Assembly (NCBI GenBank): GCA_002348615.1
Contig: DEBR01000002.1
Span: forward strand, 59,441 to 123,440
Origin: Candidatus Saccharibacteria bacterium UBA2951
GTDB lineage: Bacteria; Patescibacteriota; Saccharimonadia; Saccharimonadales; Saccharimonadaceae
DNA: 64,000 nt
Direction: 5' to 3'
Shown: piece after piece, positions 7,783 through 16,819 of the stretch
Position numbering within the stretch: position 1 is the stretch's first letter
Layout of the letters: the number at the start of each line of letters is the position of its first letter
Notes under the pieces: model-generated
Told to the model about the DNA's origin: nothing
Database searches by the model: none
Seen by the model: the letters and a program-made list of their open reading frames with translations, nothing else
Translations under genes and position numbers: made by a program

Positions 7783-9232
7783 CGTTCACCTTGATCGTAC
7801 CTGGGTACTGCATGGTGCTTTCAATCTTGTTGGCGATGTCTCGTGCCAGCTTGATGCTCGACAGGTCGTCAATCTTTTCAGGCTTTACGATGACTCGGAC
7901 TTCACGGCCGGCTGAAATCGCGTAGGCTTTGTCGATGCCGTCGAAACTGGTAGCGACATTTTCGAGGTCACGCATACGTTCGGCAAAGTTCTCGGCTGAG
8001 ATGTTACGGGCGCCTGGACGAGCAGCCGAGGCGGCGTCAACGACACGGACGACCAGCGCTTCCGGCGTGGTGGCTTCAATGTCATCGTGGTGGGCTTCAA
8101 TGGCGTGGGCGATGTCTTCGCTCATGCCATACTTACGGGCCAACTCGGCACCGATGTGGTGGTGCTTACCTTCAAGCTTGTGCGACACCGCCTTGCCGAC
8201 GTCGTGTAGTAACGTCGCAATCTTAACGACGCGTACATTGGCTCCGATTTCTTCGGCGATCATACCGGCGATGTGCGCCATTTCGGTCGAATGCATAAGA
8301 ACGTTCTGGCCGTAGCTAGTACGGTACTTCAGCTCACCAAGCAGGCGCAGCATTTCCTTAGGGATACCGACGACGCCGACTTCGCGAGCGGCGTCCTCGC
8401 CGGCACGGTCGACTTCTTTGTCAATTTGCTTCTGCGCTTTGGCAACGACTTCTTCAATGCGGCCCGGGTGAATACGACCGTCCTTCATGAGCATCTCCAG
8501 GGTCAGCCGAGCGACTTGGCGGCGGATCGGGTCGAAGCTACTCATGACAATCATGCCCGGCGTGTCGTCGACCAGAATGTCGACACCGGTGGCGCGCTGC
8601 AAGCTTTGGATGTTGCGGCCTTCTTTACCGATGATCCGACCCTTCATTTCGTCGTCGGTCAGTTTAATGGCCGTGACGGTACGTTCGGCGGTTACTTCCG
8701 AGCTCATGCGCTCCATGGCTGAAACCAGAATTTCCTGCGCTCGCTCTTCGGCGTCGTGCATGGCGTCTTTTTGCAGTTTGTCCACCAAACCGATGAGGTC
8801 GTGCTTGATGTCGCGCTCGGTCATTTGCATCAGTTTTTCGGCGGCTTCCTTCTTTTTGAGGCCCGCGATCTTTTCGAGTTTTTCCTGCTGACGAGTCCTG
8901 ATTTCGCGGATTTCGTTCTTCAGTTCTTCGACTTCGTCCTCCTGCGCGCGGAGCTTTTCGGTCCGCTTGTCGAGCTCGTCGAGTTTTTTGTCGAGCGCGG
9001 CCTCGCGCTCTACCAAGCGGTCTTCGGTTTTCTTCCATTCGCGGCGACGCTCTTTTTCAATTTCAAGCGCTTCGTCTTTCGCCTTTAAAACGATGTCGGC
9101 CGCTTTGGTCTGAGCGTCAGCCAGTTCTTTTTCGACCTTGTTCTTGCCACGCGTGGTCTGCTGGCGGTCGTACACCACCTTTCCGCCGACGCCAAAAAGA
9201 ATACCAACGATCGCAATGATGGCTTCTAACAT
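7745..9232 (-). CDS. rny: Ribonuclease Y
   Basis: 495 aa, close to the usual 500-520. An N-terminal membrane anchor (about 1-20) is followed by a long charged coiled coil (about 25-170), a KH domain (about 185-245, GRIIGKEGRNIQSLQ) and an HD phosphohydrolase domain (about 305-420, with the metal motif LLHDVGKA and downstream AIEAHHDDIE). This enzyme is the membrane-bound endoribonuclease that starts mRNA decay in many bacteria lacking RNase E. The ATG follows GAAAGGACTAGAAT. A roughly 150-base leader lies upstream, unlike most first genes here. Confidence 0.97.
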   Translation of the reverse strand: MLEAIIAIVGILFGVGGKVVYDRQQTTRGKNKVEKELADAQTKAADIVLKAKDEALEIEKERRREWKKTEDRLVEREAALDKKLDELDKRTEKLRAQEDEVEELKNEIREIRTRQQEKLEKIAGLKKKEAAEKLMQMTERDIKHDLIGLVDKLQKDAMHDAEERAQEILVSAMERMSSEVTAERTVTAIKLTDDEMKGRIIGKEGRNIQSLQRATGVDILVDDTPGMIVMSSFDPIRRQVARLTLEMLMKDGRIHPGRIEEVVAKAQKQIDKEVDRAGEDAAREVGVVGIPKEMLRLLGELKYRTSYGQNVLMHSTEMAHIAGMIAEEIGANVRVVKIATLLHDVGKAVSHKLEGKHHHIGAELARKYGMSEDIAHAIEAHHDDIEATTPEALVVRVVDAASAARPGARNISAENFAERMRDLENVATSFDGIDKAYAISAGREVRVIVKPEKIDDLSSIKLARDIANKIESTMQYPGTIKVNVIREMRAIEFAK

Positions 9233-9476
9233 ATTCTAGTCCTTTCCCTCACGCTCTTCGGGGTCCCGACGCCTCGCCACATGAACAGGGGTAGCAGGTT
9301 TGTTTTTACTGGGTTTTGGTAGGGGTAATTCCGTGATTGAAACTTGCACGCATGTTCATGACTGAAACTAATCGGGAAATTGAAGAGCGTATATAGTATC
9401 AAAGTTTTTCAGTGAGCCTTAACGTGAAATGAAAAAGCTATATTTATTGTAGCTCCTGAACGTGGGCGTGCGCAAG
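9233..9476 (-). promoter_or_regulatory. Long leader region upstream of rny
   Basis: 244 bases with no gene. On the minus strand a TACTAT/TATATA-type -10 near 9391-9398 would give an untranslated leader of about 150 bases before the rny ATG. Autoregulation of an RNase through its own leader is plausible but not shown. Confidence 0.35.
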
Positions 9477-9863
9477 CTACTTGCGCGGCTTGGTAATGTT
9501 GGCGTCGCGGCCGTAGAGCGGCATGACCAATTTGTCATTTTGGCCTTCCTTTAGTCGGTTGAGCGCTACTTCTTTCCAGTCGTCGCCGCTCTCGCCAACG
9601 ATTGGAATCTCAAGGCTGTCGGCTATGGTATTCATGACCGTCAGGCCGATTCGAAGACCCGTAAAGCTGCCCGGGCCCTTGAATACGCCGATACCAGTGA
9701 CGTCCTGCCAGGTCTTGCCTTGGGCGCTCAGTTGTTCGCGCAGGTAGCCGATCAGTTTGTCGGCCAACGTGCGATCGGCGACCCAATTATCGTCAACGCG
9801 CGTGTCACCGTCGACCAATGTTAGGCGACATTCGGGAGTCGATGTGTCAAGAAGAATAATCAT
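9477..9863 (-). CDS. tsaB: TsaB-like tRNA threonylcarbamoyladenosine protein (short)
   Basis: 128 aa. ILLDTSTPECRLTLVDGD and the signature GVFKGPGSFTGLRIG are typical of TsaB (YeaZ), the scaffold partner of TsaD in t6A37 synthesis. It is about 90-100 residues shorter than E. coli TsaB, keeping only the first ASKHA lobe. The end is a clean stop rather than an obvious frameshift, so this looks like a natural minimal form. It overlaps tsaE by 4 bases in a tsaE-tsaB operon; tsaD is not in the window. Confidence 0.8.
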   Translation of the reverse strand: MIILLDTSTPECRLTLVDGDTRVDDNWVADRTLADKLIGYLREQLSAQGKTWQDVTGIGVFKGPGSFTGLRIGLTVMNTIADSLEIPIVGESGDDWKEVALNRLKEGQNDKLVMPLYGRDANITKPRK

Positions 9864-10315
9864 TTCAATCGCTCCATTAGTGCTTTCGAACGTTCGCCGT
9901 GAGCAGTCAGCGTTACTTGACGCACAGTTTCTTCAGGTGATTCGATGTCAACGCGCAGGTAATCGTCCGGCCGGACATCGCTTACGATATCACCCCATTC
10001 GATGACCGTGACGGTCTTGTCGTCGTTAAGGGTTTCGCTCAGCTCATCTGCCATAATCCCGGGGTCTGCCAATCGGTAAAAGTCGTAGTGCGCCAACCGC
10101 AGGCCATCGCGGCCATCATACACGCGGCTTATGGTGAAGGTCGGGCTTTGAACGACGTCTTCTATTCCCATGCCGACGGCAAGGCCTTTGGTAAATGTGG
10201 TCTTACCAGCGCCAACATCACCGATAAGTTCGATGTATTCACCGCCTGCAACGCTGGCTCCGATAGTCGCGGCCCATGCCTTCATGGCATCGACCGATGT
10301 AAGTTCTTTTTTCAC
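9860..10315 (-). CDS. tsaE: tRNA t6A biosynthesis ATPase TsaE
   Basis: 151 aa. Walker A GDVGAGKTTFTKGLA (about 33-47), then VQSPTFTISRVY and LAHYDFYRL, and a C-terminal VIEWGDIV: all hallmarks of TsaE (YjeE). It drives ATP-dependent cycling of the TsaB-TsaD complex that makes t6A at position 37 of ANN-decoding tRNAs. The start is GTG 10315; TATACT at 10324-10329 gives a 2-base leader. Confidence 0.95.
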   Translation of the reverse strand: MKKELTSVDAMKAWAATIGASVAGGEYIELIGDVGAGKTTFTKGLAVGMGIEDVVQSPTFTISRVYDGRDGLRLAHYDFYRLADPGIMADELSETLNDDKTVTVIEWGDIVSDVRPDDYLRVDIESPEETVRQVTLTAHGERSKALMERLK

Positions 10316-10323
10316 CTCTTAAA

Positions 10324-10344
10324 AGTATAGCATTTTGTTACAAT
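10324..10344. promoter_or_regulatory. Divergent -10 boxes for tsaE and the GNAT/ACL operon
   Basis: Minus TATACT (10324-10329) for tsaE, leader 2 bases. Plus TACAAT (10339-10344) for the GNAT gene, leader about 4 bases. The 39-base gap must hold both promoters. Confidence 0.5.
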
Positions 10345-10354
10345 ATGAAGAGAT

Positions 10355-10783
10355 ATGGCGACCAGAATAGCAACTCCCGATGACCTTCCGCGCATTACCG
10401 AACTGTTAGCCGAGCTACGCGAACGCGACGTCGTAGTAAGTTCGATCGAACAGCAATTTCTGGCTATTCTTGGTGACCCCGGAAGAACCGTCATCGTCGT
10501 TACCCATGACGAACAAGTAGTTGGTTTGGCTGTGCTTAATCTGGTTTATAAACTACCAAAAGTCGAATGCCGGCTGGATGAAGTCATCGTGTCAAACGAC
10601 GCGCGCGGACATGGCTATGGCCGCGAACTGGTTGAAGCCTGCGAAACGTGGGCATGGGAGCAGTCGGCCGACGTCATGGAATTTACCAGCCGGCCCAGCC
10701 GTGAGACAGCCAACGCGCTGTACCAGAAACTCGGCTTTGAAATCAGGCACACTAACGTGTATGTGAAAGTCAGGGAGCTGTAG
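10355..10783 (+). CDS. GNAT-family N-acetyltransferase
   Basis: 142 aa. Standard GNAT order: TPDDLPRITELLAEL, VIVVTHDEQVVGLAVL, then the acetyl-CoA-binding strand/turn DEVIVSNDARGHGYGRELVE (about 76-95) and a C-terminal NALYQKLGFE. The acceptor substrate cannot be predicted. It is separated by one base from the ATP-citrate lyase genes and almost surely co-transcribed, linking an acetyl-CoA user to an acetyl-CoA producer. Confidence 0.85.
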   Translation: MATRIATPDDLPRITELLAELRERDVVVSSIEQQFLAILGDPGRTVIVVTHDEQVVGLAVLNLVYKLPKVECRLDEVIVSNDARGHGYGRELVEACETWAWEQSADVMEFTSRPSRETANALYQKLGFEIRHTNVYVKVREL

Positions 10784-10784
10784 G

Positions 10785-11915
10785 ATGTCACGGGTCAAGT
10801 TGTCTGAATTCGCTGCCAAGTCGCTGCTCGTTGACGATTACGCCGGAGTCAGCCTGGCCGTCGACTCGCTAGAATCGGATACGGCCAAGCTAGCCGATGA
10901 CGTGTCGTACATCGTAAAGGTCGACCAAGGCGTTAAAAAGCGCGGCAAACAGGGCTTGATCGTACTGAACGCCAGTAAAAAAGATGTTCCTGAAGCGGTA
11001 CGAACACTTGCCAGCAAGGGCTTCAGTCGGTTCGTCGCCGAACCGATGTTCCCACACGACGAATCCGAAGAACGCTATGTCAGCTTTGAGCGGACACGAG
11101 CCGGAATCGCCATTCACTATTCCGAACATGGCGGCGTTAATGTCGAGGACGACCCCGAAAGCGTCAAAGCCTATACCCCGGAAAACGTACCGCTTCCCAA
11201 GGAATTCGTTGAACGCGTACTAAATGCCATGGATGACCAACACTTATCGTTCGTAGAAATAAATCCCCTTATCGTTCGCGGCGGTGACTGCATACTGCTC
11301 GACGCAGCCGTATTGGCCGATAGTGCCGGCGAACATACTTCGAAGTGGACCGATGATGACATCGTTAACCCGCATGTTCCGAGTGACAGCGAAGCAGCCG
11401 TCGCCGAAATGAACCAAAACTCACCGGCCGCCTTTTCGTTCCGAGTTCTCAATCCGGACGGTGCACTTTGGCTTATCTTAAGCGGAGGCGGCGCCAGTAT
11501 TACCATCGCCGACGAAGCCATGAACCGTGGCAAGGCGGACCTTATTAGTAATTATGGTGAATATAGCGGCGGGCCGACGACAGAAGAATCGTACTTGTAT
11601 ACCAAACATGTCATTGAGCAGTTGCAACTTTCAAAATCTCCCAAGAAGGCGATCGTCATAGCAGGAGGCGTCGCCAACTTCACCGACGTTAAAAAGACGT
11701 TCAAAGGCGTCATACAAGCGCTGGATGAATATTCCGACGTATTAAAAAGTCAGGGAGTGAAGGTATATGTGCGACGCGGTGGCCCGAACGAAGCGGAGGG
11801 ATTAGCTATGATGAAAAAATTCCTCGAAGGCAGCGGCCTGTTCGGCAGCGTGCATGGTTCCGACATACTGCTCACCGAAGTCATAACCGAAGCATTGGAG
11901 TATGTCGATGCGTAA
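10785..11915 (+). CDS. ATP-citrate lyase, ATP-grasp/citrate-binding subunit
   Basis: 376 aa, matching the N-terminal part of ATP-citrate lyase. An ATP-grasp domain (about 1-235, ending in LSFVEINPLIVRGGDCILLDA) is followed by the citrate-binding domain (about 250-376). LISNYGEYSGGPTTEESY, IAGGVANFTDVKKTFKGVI and VYVRRGGPNEAEGL closely parallel the animal enzyme (ANYGEYSG, SIANFTNVAATFKGI, FVRRGGPNYQEGL). The enzyme makes acetyl-CoA and oxaloacetate from citrate, CoA and ATP in the cytosol. The 3' end overlaps the next subunit by 14 bases. It could be mistaken for succinyl-CoA synthetase beta, but the citrate-domain signature and the partner exclude that. Confidence 0.93.
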   Translation: MSRVKLSEFAAKSLLVDDYAGVSLAVDSLESDTAKLADDVSYIVKVDQGVKKRGKQGLIVLNASKKDVPEAVRTLASKGFSRFVAEPMFPHDESEERYVSFERTRAGIAIHYSEHGGVNVEDDPESVKAYTPENVPLPKEFVERVLNAMDDQHLSFVEINPLIVRGGDCILLDAAVLADSAGEHTSKWTDDDIVNPHVPSDSEAAVAEMNQNSPAAFSFRVLNPDGALWLILSGGGASITIADEAMNRGKADLISNYGEYSGGPTTEESYLYTKHVIEQLQLSKSPKKAIVIAGGVANFTDVKKTFKGVIQALDEYSDVLKSQGVKVYVRRGGPNEAEGLAMMKKFLEGSGLFGSVHGSDILLTEVITEALEYVDA

Positions 11916-13677
11916 TTTGCAGGATATCCGAAACAACCCCGGACGTATTCTGGCGCTTGGTAACTACCGACCAGGTTTTCAGGCCATATTGGATTTCGAC
12001 TATTTGTCCGGAAAACCCGAGCCGTCAATCGCCGGTATCGTGACGGCGGCCGGAAAATTCCAAAAATACTTTTGGGGTGAAAAAGAAGTGCTACTACCTT
12101 GCTACCCGACGATCGGCCAGGCCAAAGCTGCCCTTGGCGACATTGAGTGGATGTTCAACGTCAACTCCGGTCGAAGAGCAGCCCGCTCTACCACTGAGTT
12201 CTTTACGGAGTTTCCGAACGCACTAGGTGGGCATATTTTTGCCGAAGACGTGCCGGAAAAAGACGCGATTGAACTCTACAATAAGTACCAAGCCGCGGGC
12301 AAAACGCTCATCGGAACGGCCGGTGTTGGCATGCTTGTCCCCGGTTACCTAAAGCTTGGCGTGGTCGGTGGTGTTGACTACCGGCAATTGGTAGCCAACC
12401 GCCTGATGACGGCGGGGTCGGTCGCCGTTCTTTCCGCGTCCGGTGGCATGATTAACGAAATTATCACGCAGGTAGCGGCCAGTGGTCATACCATTAGCTT
12501 CGCGCTTTGTTTCGGTGGCGACCGCTTCCCTACCACTACGCCAAAAGAAGCATTCTTGGCGGCCGAAACCGACGACGCAACGACTCACATTGTTTATTAC
12601 GGCGAACTGGGTGGACAGGATGAATATGAGCTGGCCGACCTACTGACGAACGGGCAAGTAACAAAGCCTGTTATCTGCTACATCGCGGGAGTCATTAGTG
12701 AAAACTTTGACACCCCGGTGCAGTTCGGCCACGCGAAGGCGCTAGCGGGCAACAAGAGCGAAACGGCGAGTGCTAAGCGGAACGCGCTGGCGAAGGCTGG
12801 TGCGACCGTGGCGTCATCTATGGCCGACTTTGCCAAAGCAATCAGTGAGCTCCCGACTAATACTACGGACCGAAAGGACATCCCCGTGATCGAATCAAGA
12901 AACAGCAGCTTATTTTCATCTACCATCAGTAAAGAGGGCGAGGACGGCTACGAATTCGTCGGTACGAGCATGCAGGCGTGGGCCCGGCAAGGTGATATCG
13001 CCGCCCAGATTACCGCCGCTCTTTTAGGTAAGCAGCCGCAGTCTGCCCTGACAGTTGAATTCATTCGTACGGTGTTCCTACTTTCAGCAGACCACGGGCC
13101 GCAGGTGTCTGGCGCGTTGAATACCATTGTGACCGCACGTGCCGGTAAGGGCCTGGTCGACTCACTCGCCGCCGGTTTATTAACTATCGGACCGCGTTTC
13201 GGCGGTGCTGTCAGTGACGCGGCGAATGAGTGGTTTTCAGGGGTAACAGATGCGCGCGACCCAGCCGTCCACGTAGAAGACTACGCCAAAGCCAAAAAGT
13301 ATATCGGTGGTATTGGTCACAAGAAATACCGAATCGGTCTTCCCGACCCCCGTACGGTCTTATTGGCGGAGTTTGCCGACCGTCTGCCGTCTCACCGCTA
13401 TTTCGACTATGCCAAGGCCATCGAGGCTATTACCAGCGCCAAGAAAGGCAACCTGATACTGAACGTCGACGGCCACATCGCAGCCCTGATGCTCGATATT
13501 CTGGAGCAAGAAGAAAAATACGACGAGCAGACGCTGCGGCAGCTGATCGATGCCGACTTCTTCAACGCGTTATTCGTCATTCCGCGTACTGTCGGATTCG
13601 TCGCTCATTACCTTGACCAGAAACGACTCGACGAAGGTCTGTTCCGCCTACCGGACGACGACGTACTGCTTGCATAG
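11902..13677 (+). CDS. ATP-citrate lyase, CoA-ligase/citrate-synthase subunit
   Basis: 591 aa, equivalent to the C-terminal half of the animal enzyme. Residues about 10-320 are the CoA-binding and ligase module (AILDFDYLSG, GSVAVLSASGGMINE, FGGDRFP), with the phosphorylatable histidine H277 in VQFGHAKA. Residues about 350-591 are the citrate-synthase-like domain (SADHGPQVSGALNTI, GLLTIGPRFGGA, GIGHKKYR, NLILNVDGHI, VGFVAHYLDQKRLDEGL). All main signatures are intact, so the pair should be active. It overlaps its partner by 14 bases. Similarity to the two-subunit fungal/Chlorobium arrangement is clear. The role (reductive carbon flow, citrate use or acetyl-CoA supply) is not decidable here. Confidence 0.95.
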   Translation: MSMRNLQDIRNNPGRILALGNYRPGFQAILDFDYLSGKPEPSIAGIVTAAGKFQKYFWGEKEVLLPCYPTIGQAKAALGDIEWMFNVNSGRRAARSTTEFFTEFPNALGGHIFAEDVPEKDAIELYNKYQAAGKTLIGTAGVGMLVPGYLKLGVVGGVDYRQLVANRLMTAGSVAVLSASGGMINEIITQVAASGHTISFALCFGGDRFPTTTPKEAFLAAETDDATTHIVYYGELGGQDEYELADLLTNGQVTKPVICYIAGVISENFDTPVQFGHAKALAGNKSETASAKRNALAKAGATVASSMADFAKAISELPTNTTDRKDIPVIESRNSSLFSSTISKEGEDGYEFVGTSMQAWARQGDIAAQITAALLGKQPQSALTVEFIRTVFLLSADHGPQVSGALNTIVTARAGKGLVDSLAAGLLTIGPRFGGAVSDAANEWFSGVTDARDPAVHVEDYAKAKKYIGGIGHKKYRIGLPDPRTVLLAEFADRLPSHRYFDYAKAIEAITSAKKGNLILNVDGHIAALMLDILEQEEKYDEQTLRQLIDADFFNALFVIPRTVGFVAHYLDQKRLDEGLFRLPDDDVLLA

Positions 13678-13706
13678 AAACTCTGGCGATTTCGGACTTT
13701 CAAAGG

Positions 13707-13712
13707 TATAGT
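13707..13712 (+). promoter_or_regulatory. -10 box of pilB
   Basis: TATAGT, +1 expected near 13719, 8 bases before ATG 13727, with no Shine-Dalgarno site in between. Confidence 0.45.
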
Positions 13713-13726
13713 AGAGCGTAAGCGGT

Positions 13727-15505
13727 ATGCGAATTTCTGATGATACCATTGAAAAGCTGTTGACTGGGGCGGGCAAGGCTACTCCGGAACAGATTGCTGA
13801 ACTCAAAAAATCGACCGAACGCACCCACCGACCCATGCAGTACATGGCGGTACAGAACAAGCTTATTTCTGATCTTGAGCTAACCAAGCTGTTCGCCGAC
13901 TATGCCCATATTCCGTTCGTTCAAATCGACCCGCGCGACATTCCCAGCGAAGTCCTTAACAAGATTCCAGAGCGAATCGCCGTGCAGTACCGCGCGGTAC
14001 TGTTCAAGATTGACGAAGACGGCACCATGCACCTCGCCATGGACGACCCGGATGATGTCCAGGCGGTCGACTTCATTCAAAAAGAAATCGGCGAGAACAC
14101 CAAGATTTACATCGCCACGCGCGATAATATTCTGGCCTGTATCGAAAACTATCGGGGTGACGTCGACAAACAGCTCGACGAAGTCATCGATATCCAACGC
14201 GAAGAAGACGGCAGCGAGCAGCAAGTCACCGAAGCGGATATTTCCGAGGATTCACCGGTCGCGCAGACTATCAATTTGCTGCTTGAATACGCCATCCGTT
14301 CCAGCGCCAGTGACATCCACATCGAACCGCGCGAAGGTTTCGTGCAAATCCGCTACCGTATTGACGGCGTACTGAATGAAGTGAACCGACTGCCGCGCAA
14401 CGTGCTTGGTTCGCTAGTCAGTCGTATCAAGATTCTTGCCAACCTAAAGATTGACGAACGCCGCGTACCGCAGGACGGACGGTTTAAGATTAAAGTCGCC
14501 GGCAAGCAGTATGCCCTGCGTGTCAGCACCCTGCCTGTCGCCGATGGCGAAAAGGTCGTCATGCGTATCTTGGACGAAAGCAACGAGGCCGTTAGCCTGG
14601 AGTCGCTCGGCTATTGGGGACGGTCACTCGAAGTATTGAATGAAGCGTTGACCGAACCGAACGGTGTCATTCTTATTACCGGACCGACCGGTAGCGGTAA
14701 GTCGACCAGCCTGTTTAGCGTGTTGAATATTTTGAACACGCCAGACGTGAACATATCGACCATCGAAGACCCGGTCGAATATAAGATTCCGGGCGTCAAC
14801 CAGACGCAAACCAATGTAAAAGCAGGTATGACCTTCGCGTCCGGGCTACGCGCACTGCTCCGCCAGGACCCGAACATCATCATGGTTGGGGAAATTCGAG
14901 ACTCTGAAACTGCCGACCTGGGTATTCAGGCCGCCTTGACCGGTCACTTGGTATTCTCGACGCTCCACACGAATAATGCCGCAACCGCGCTCCCCCGTTT
15001 GCTCGACATGGGTATCGAGCCGTTCCTGATCGCAAGCACTGTCCGCGCCATCGTCGGTCAGCGACTTGTTCGTAGGCTATGCATGAACTGCCGCGAATCA
15101 CACCCGGCAACACCGGAAGAAGTTGAAGCGATACGCACTACGTTCCATCTTGGCGACAATGGCTTTGGCACCATTCATCAGCTGGAGGTGTTGGCTGAGC
15201 AGCAAAAAGTCGGCGAGAACACTCCGCTCAGTACCACCGAAACAGGCATCACCACCTTATGGCGAGCCTCCGCGAAAGGGTGCGACGAATGTAACCATAC
15301 GGGCTACAAGGGGCGAATCGGTATTTACGAAGCAGTGAGTAGCTCGCTAGCGATCCAAAAACTGATTATTTCTAACGCGACAAGCGCTCAAATTCAGGCC
15401 CAAGCCATATCCGAAGGCATGGTCACCATGCAAACCGATGGCCTTGTCAAGGCACTCCGTGGCCAAAGCACGATTGAAGAAGTGCTAAGGGTAACGAAAG
15501 ACTGA
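13727..15505 (+). CDS. pilB: Type IV pilus assembly ATPase PilB
   Basis: 592 aa. The N-terminal GspE/MshE-like domain (about 1-150) is followed by the secretion ATPase core: Walker A GPTGSGKSTSLFSVLN (about 320), Asp box TIEDPVEY, Walker B IIMVGEIRDSETADLGIQAA, and His box STLHTNNA. A zinc tetracysteine motif CMNC...CDEC (about 450-530) and the C-terminal KGRIGIYE complete the PilB/GspE pattern. It powers pilus extension from the cytoplasmic face. It leads the cluster pilB-pilC; no PilT retraction ATPase is in the window. It ends in TGA. Confidence 0.96.
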   Translation: MRISDDTIEKLLTGAGKATPEQIAELKKSTERTHRPMQYMAVQNKLISDLELTKLFADYAHIPFVQIDPRDIPSEVLNKIPERIAVQYRAVLFKIDEDGTMHLAMDDPDDVQAVDFIQKEIGENTKIYIATRDNILACIENYRGDVDKQLDEVIDIQREEDGSEQQVTEADISEDSPVAQTINLLLEYAIRSSASDIHIEPREGFVQIRYRIDGVLNEVNRLPRNVLGSLVSRIKILANLKIDERRVPQDGRFKIKVAGKQYALRVSTLPVADGEKVVMRILDESNEAVSLESLGYWGRSLEVLNEALTEPNGVILITGPTGSGKSTSLFSVLNILNTPDVNISTIEDPVEYKIPGVNQTQTNVKAGMTFASGLRALLRQDPNIIMVGEIRDSETADLGIQAALTGHLVFSTLHTNNAATALPRLLDMGIEPFLIASTVRAIVGQRLVRRLCMNCRESHPATPEEVEAIRTTFHLGDNGFGTIHQLEVLAEQQKVGENTPLSTTETGITTLWRASAKGCDECNHTGYKGRIGIYEAVSSSLAIQKLIISNATSAQIQAQAISEGMVTMQTDGLVKALRGQSTIEEVLRVTKD

Positions 15506-15509
15506 CGTC

Positions 15510-16733
15510 ATGGCTTCATTCGCGTACAGTGCCGTCAACCAAAAAGGCGACCACATATCCGGAACGATCGACGCTACCGATCGTTCCGTCGCAATCAAGA
15601 CATTGACGACCCAGGGGCTTCGACCTCTCAGCGTCAAAGAAGCGTCTGATAGCCCGACGGTCGGCGTGCTGAAGCTTTTTGGCGGCGGCAAGATTAAGAA
15701 CGATCATATCGTCATCTTTACCCGTGAGTTAAGCGCCATGGTCGGTGCGGGAGTACCGATTTTAAAAGCTTTGAGCTCATTGCACGATCACTCCGAAAAC
15801 CAGGCGCTTAAAAAGGTGCTCGTTGGTATCATTAAAAATGTCGAAGGTGGCGATCAGCTTGGTGACGCGCTGGCTCGCTATCCAAACACCTTCAGCGATG
15901 TATACGTCAACATGGTACGAGCAGGTGAAGCTGCTGGTATTCTGGATGAAATTCTGAAACGACTCGCGTACCAACAGGAAAAGAACGCGACAATCCGCAA
16001 AAAAATTAAAAGCGCCATGACATACCCAATGGTGTTGGTTGGTATTACTATCATCGCGTTTTTCGGTTTAATGCTGTTCGTCATCCCCCAGATCGGCAAG
16101 ATTTTGAACGACCTTGGCGGTCCGGATGCCGAGTTACCTCTGCTTACGCAGATAATGCTTTCCATCAGCGGTATATTCGTTAGTTTCTGGTATGTCTTGT
16201 TCCCTCTTATTGGCGCCGCCGTCTTTATGATATTGAAGTATTTCAAAACACCGAGCGGAAAATCATTCCTCCACCATCTTGTCCTCCGGATACCAGGTAT
16301 TAAAACCATCGTCATGAAAATCGCCGTAGCCCGCTTTGCACGTACATTCTCGGCGCTTATTGGTGCCGGTGTCCCAGTTCTTGAGGCTATCGACGTCACT
16401 GCGCACGCCGTGGGTAACGTTGTGTACGAGCAAGCCCTGCTTGATGCCGGCAAAGCCGTCGAAAGCGGCTCCACGCTATCGACGGAAATCGAAAAAAATC
16501 CGTTGTTCCCTGCCATCGTGCCCCAGATGCTCGCGGTCGGTGAAGAAACCGGGCAGACTGATACCGTACTCGTCAAGGTAGCCGACTTCTACGAAGAAGA
16601 GGTCGACGTCGCCATCGAGGGAATCAGCGCCATCATAGAACCTGTCATGATCGTGTTCATGGGCGGCATGGTCGGACTTATCGCGGCCAGCGTCATGCTG
16701 CCGATAGCCAGTCTTTCCTCGAACATCAAATAG
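15510..16733 (+). CDS. pilC: Type IV pilus inner-membrane platform protein PilC
   Basis: 407 aa. Two repeated GspF/PilC domains (about 65-190 and 265-395), each with the FTRELSAMVGAGVPILKAL / FARTFSALIGAGVPVLEAI signature, and three membrane segments (about 170-195, 215-240, 375-400). An N-terminal extension begins MASFAYSAVNQKGDHISGTI, as usual in PilC. It is the platform that PilB works on. It starts 4 bases after pilB. Confidence 0.96.
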   Translation: MASFAYSAVNQKGDHISGTIDATDRSVAIKTLTTQGLRPLSVKEASDSPTVGVLKLFGGGKIKNDHIVIFTRELSAMVGAGVPILKALSSLHDHSENQALKKVLVGIIKNVEGGDQLGDALARYPNTFSDVYVNMVRAGEAAGILDEILKRLAYQQEKNATIRKKIKSAMTYPMVLVGITIIAFFGLMLFVIPQIGKILNDLGGPDAELPLLTQIMLSISGIFVSFWYVLFPLIGAAVFMILKYFKTPSGKSFLHHLVLRIPGIKTIVMKIAVARFARTFSALIGAGVPVLEAIDVTAHAVGNVVYEQALLDAGKAVESGSTLSTEIEKNPLFPAIVPQMLAVGEETGQTDTVLVKVADFYEEEVDVAIEGISAIIEPVMIVFMGGMVGLIAASVMLPIASLSSNIK

Positions 16734-16779
16734 TCCTGACAAGAGAGTGAATGCCCGTGCATTTAGCATGACGCTCATG

Positions 16780-16785
16780 TATACT
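16780..16785 (+). promoter_or_regulatory. -10 box of the pilMNO unit
   Basis: TATACT preceded by TG, +1 near 16792. Leaves a roughly 28-base leader before GTG 16820, so pilMNO can be transcribed separately from pilBC. Confidence 0.45.
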
Positions 16786-16819
16786 TAGAACTAATGTAAT
16801 ACCGTGGGCTGTATCAGAG

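Noticed and set aside
10785..13677. Succinyl-CoA synthetase
   Set aside because: The citrate-binding domain and the C-terminal citrate-synthase-like domain are both present, which identify ATP-citrate lyase.
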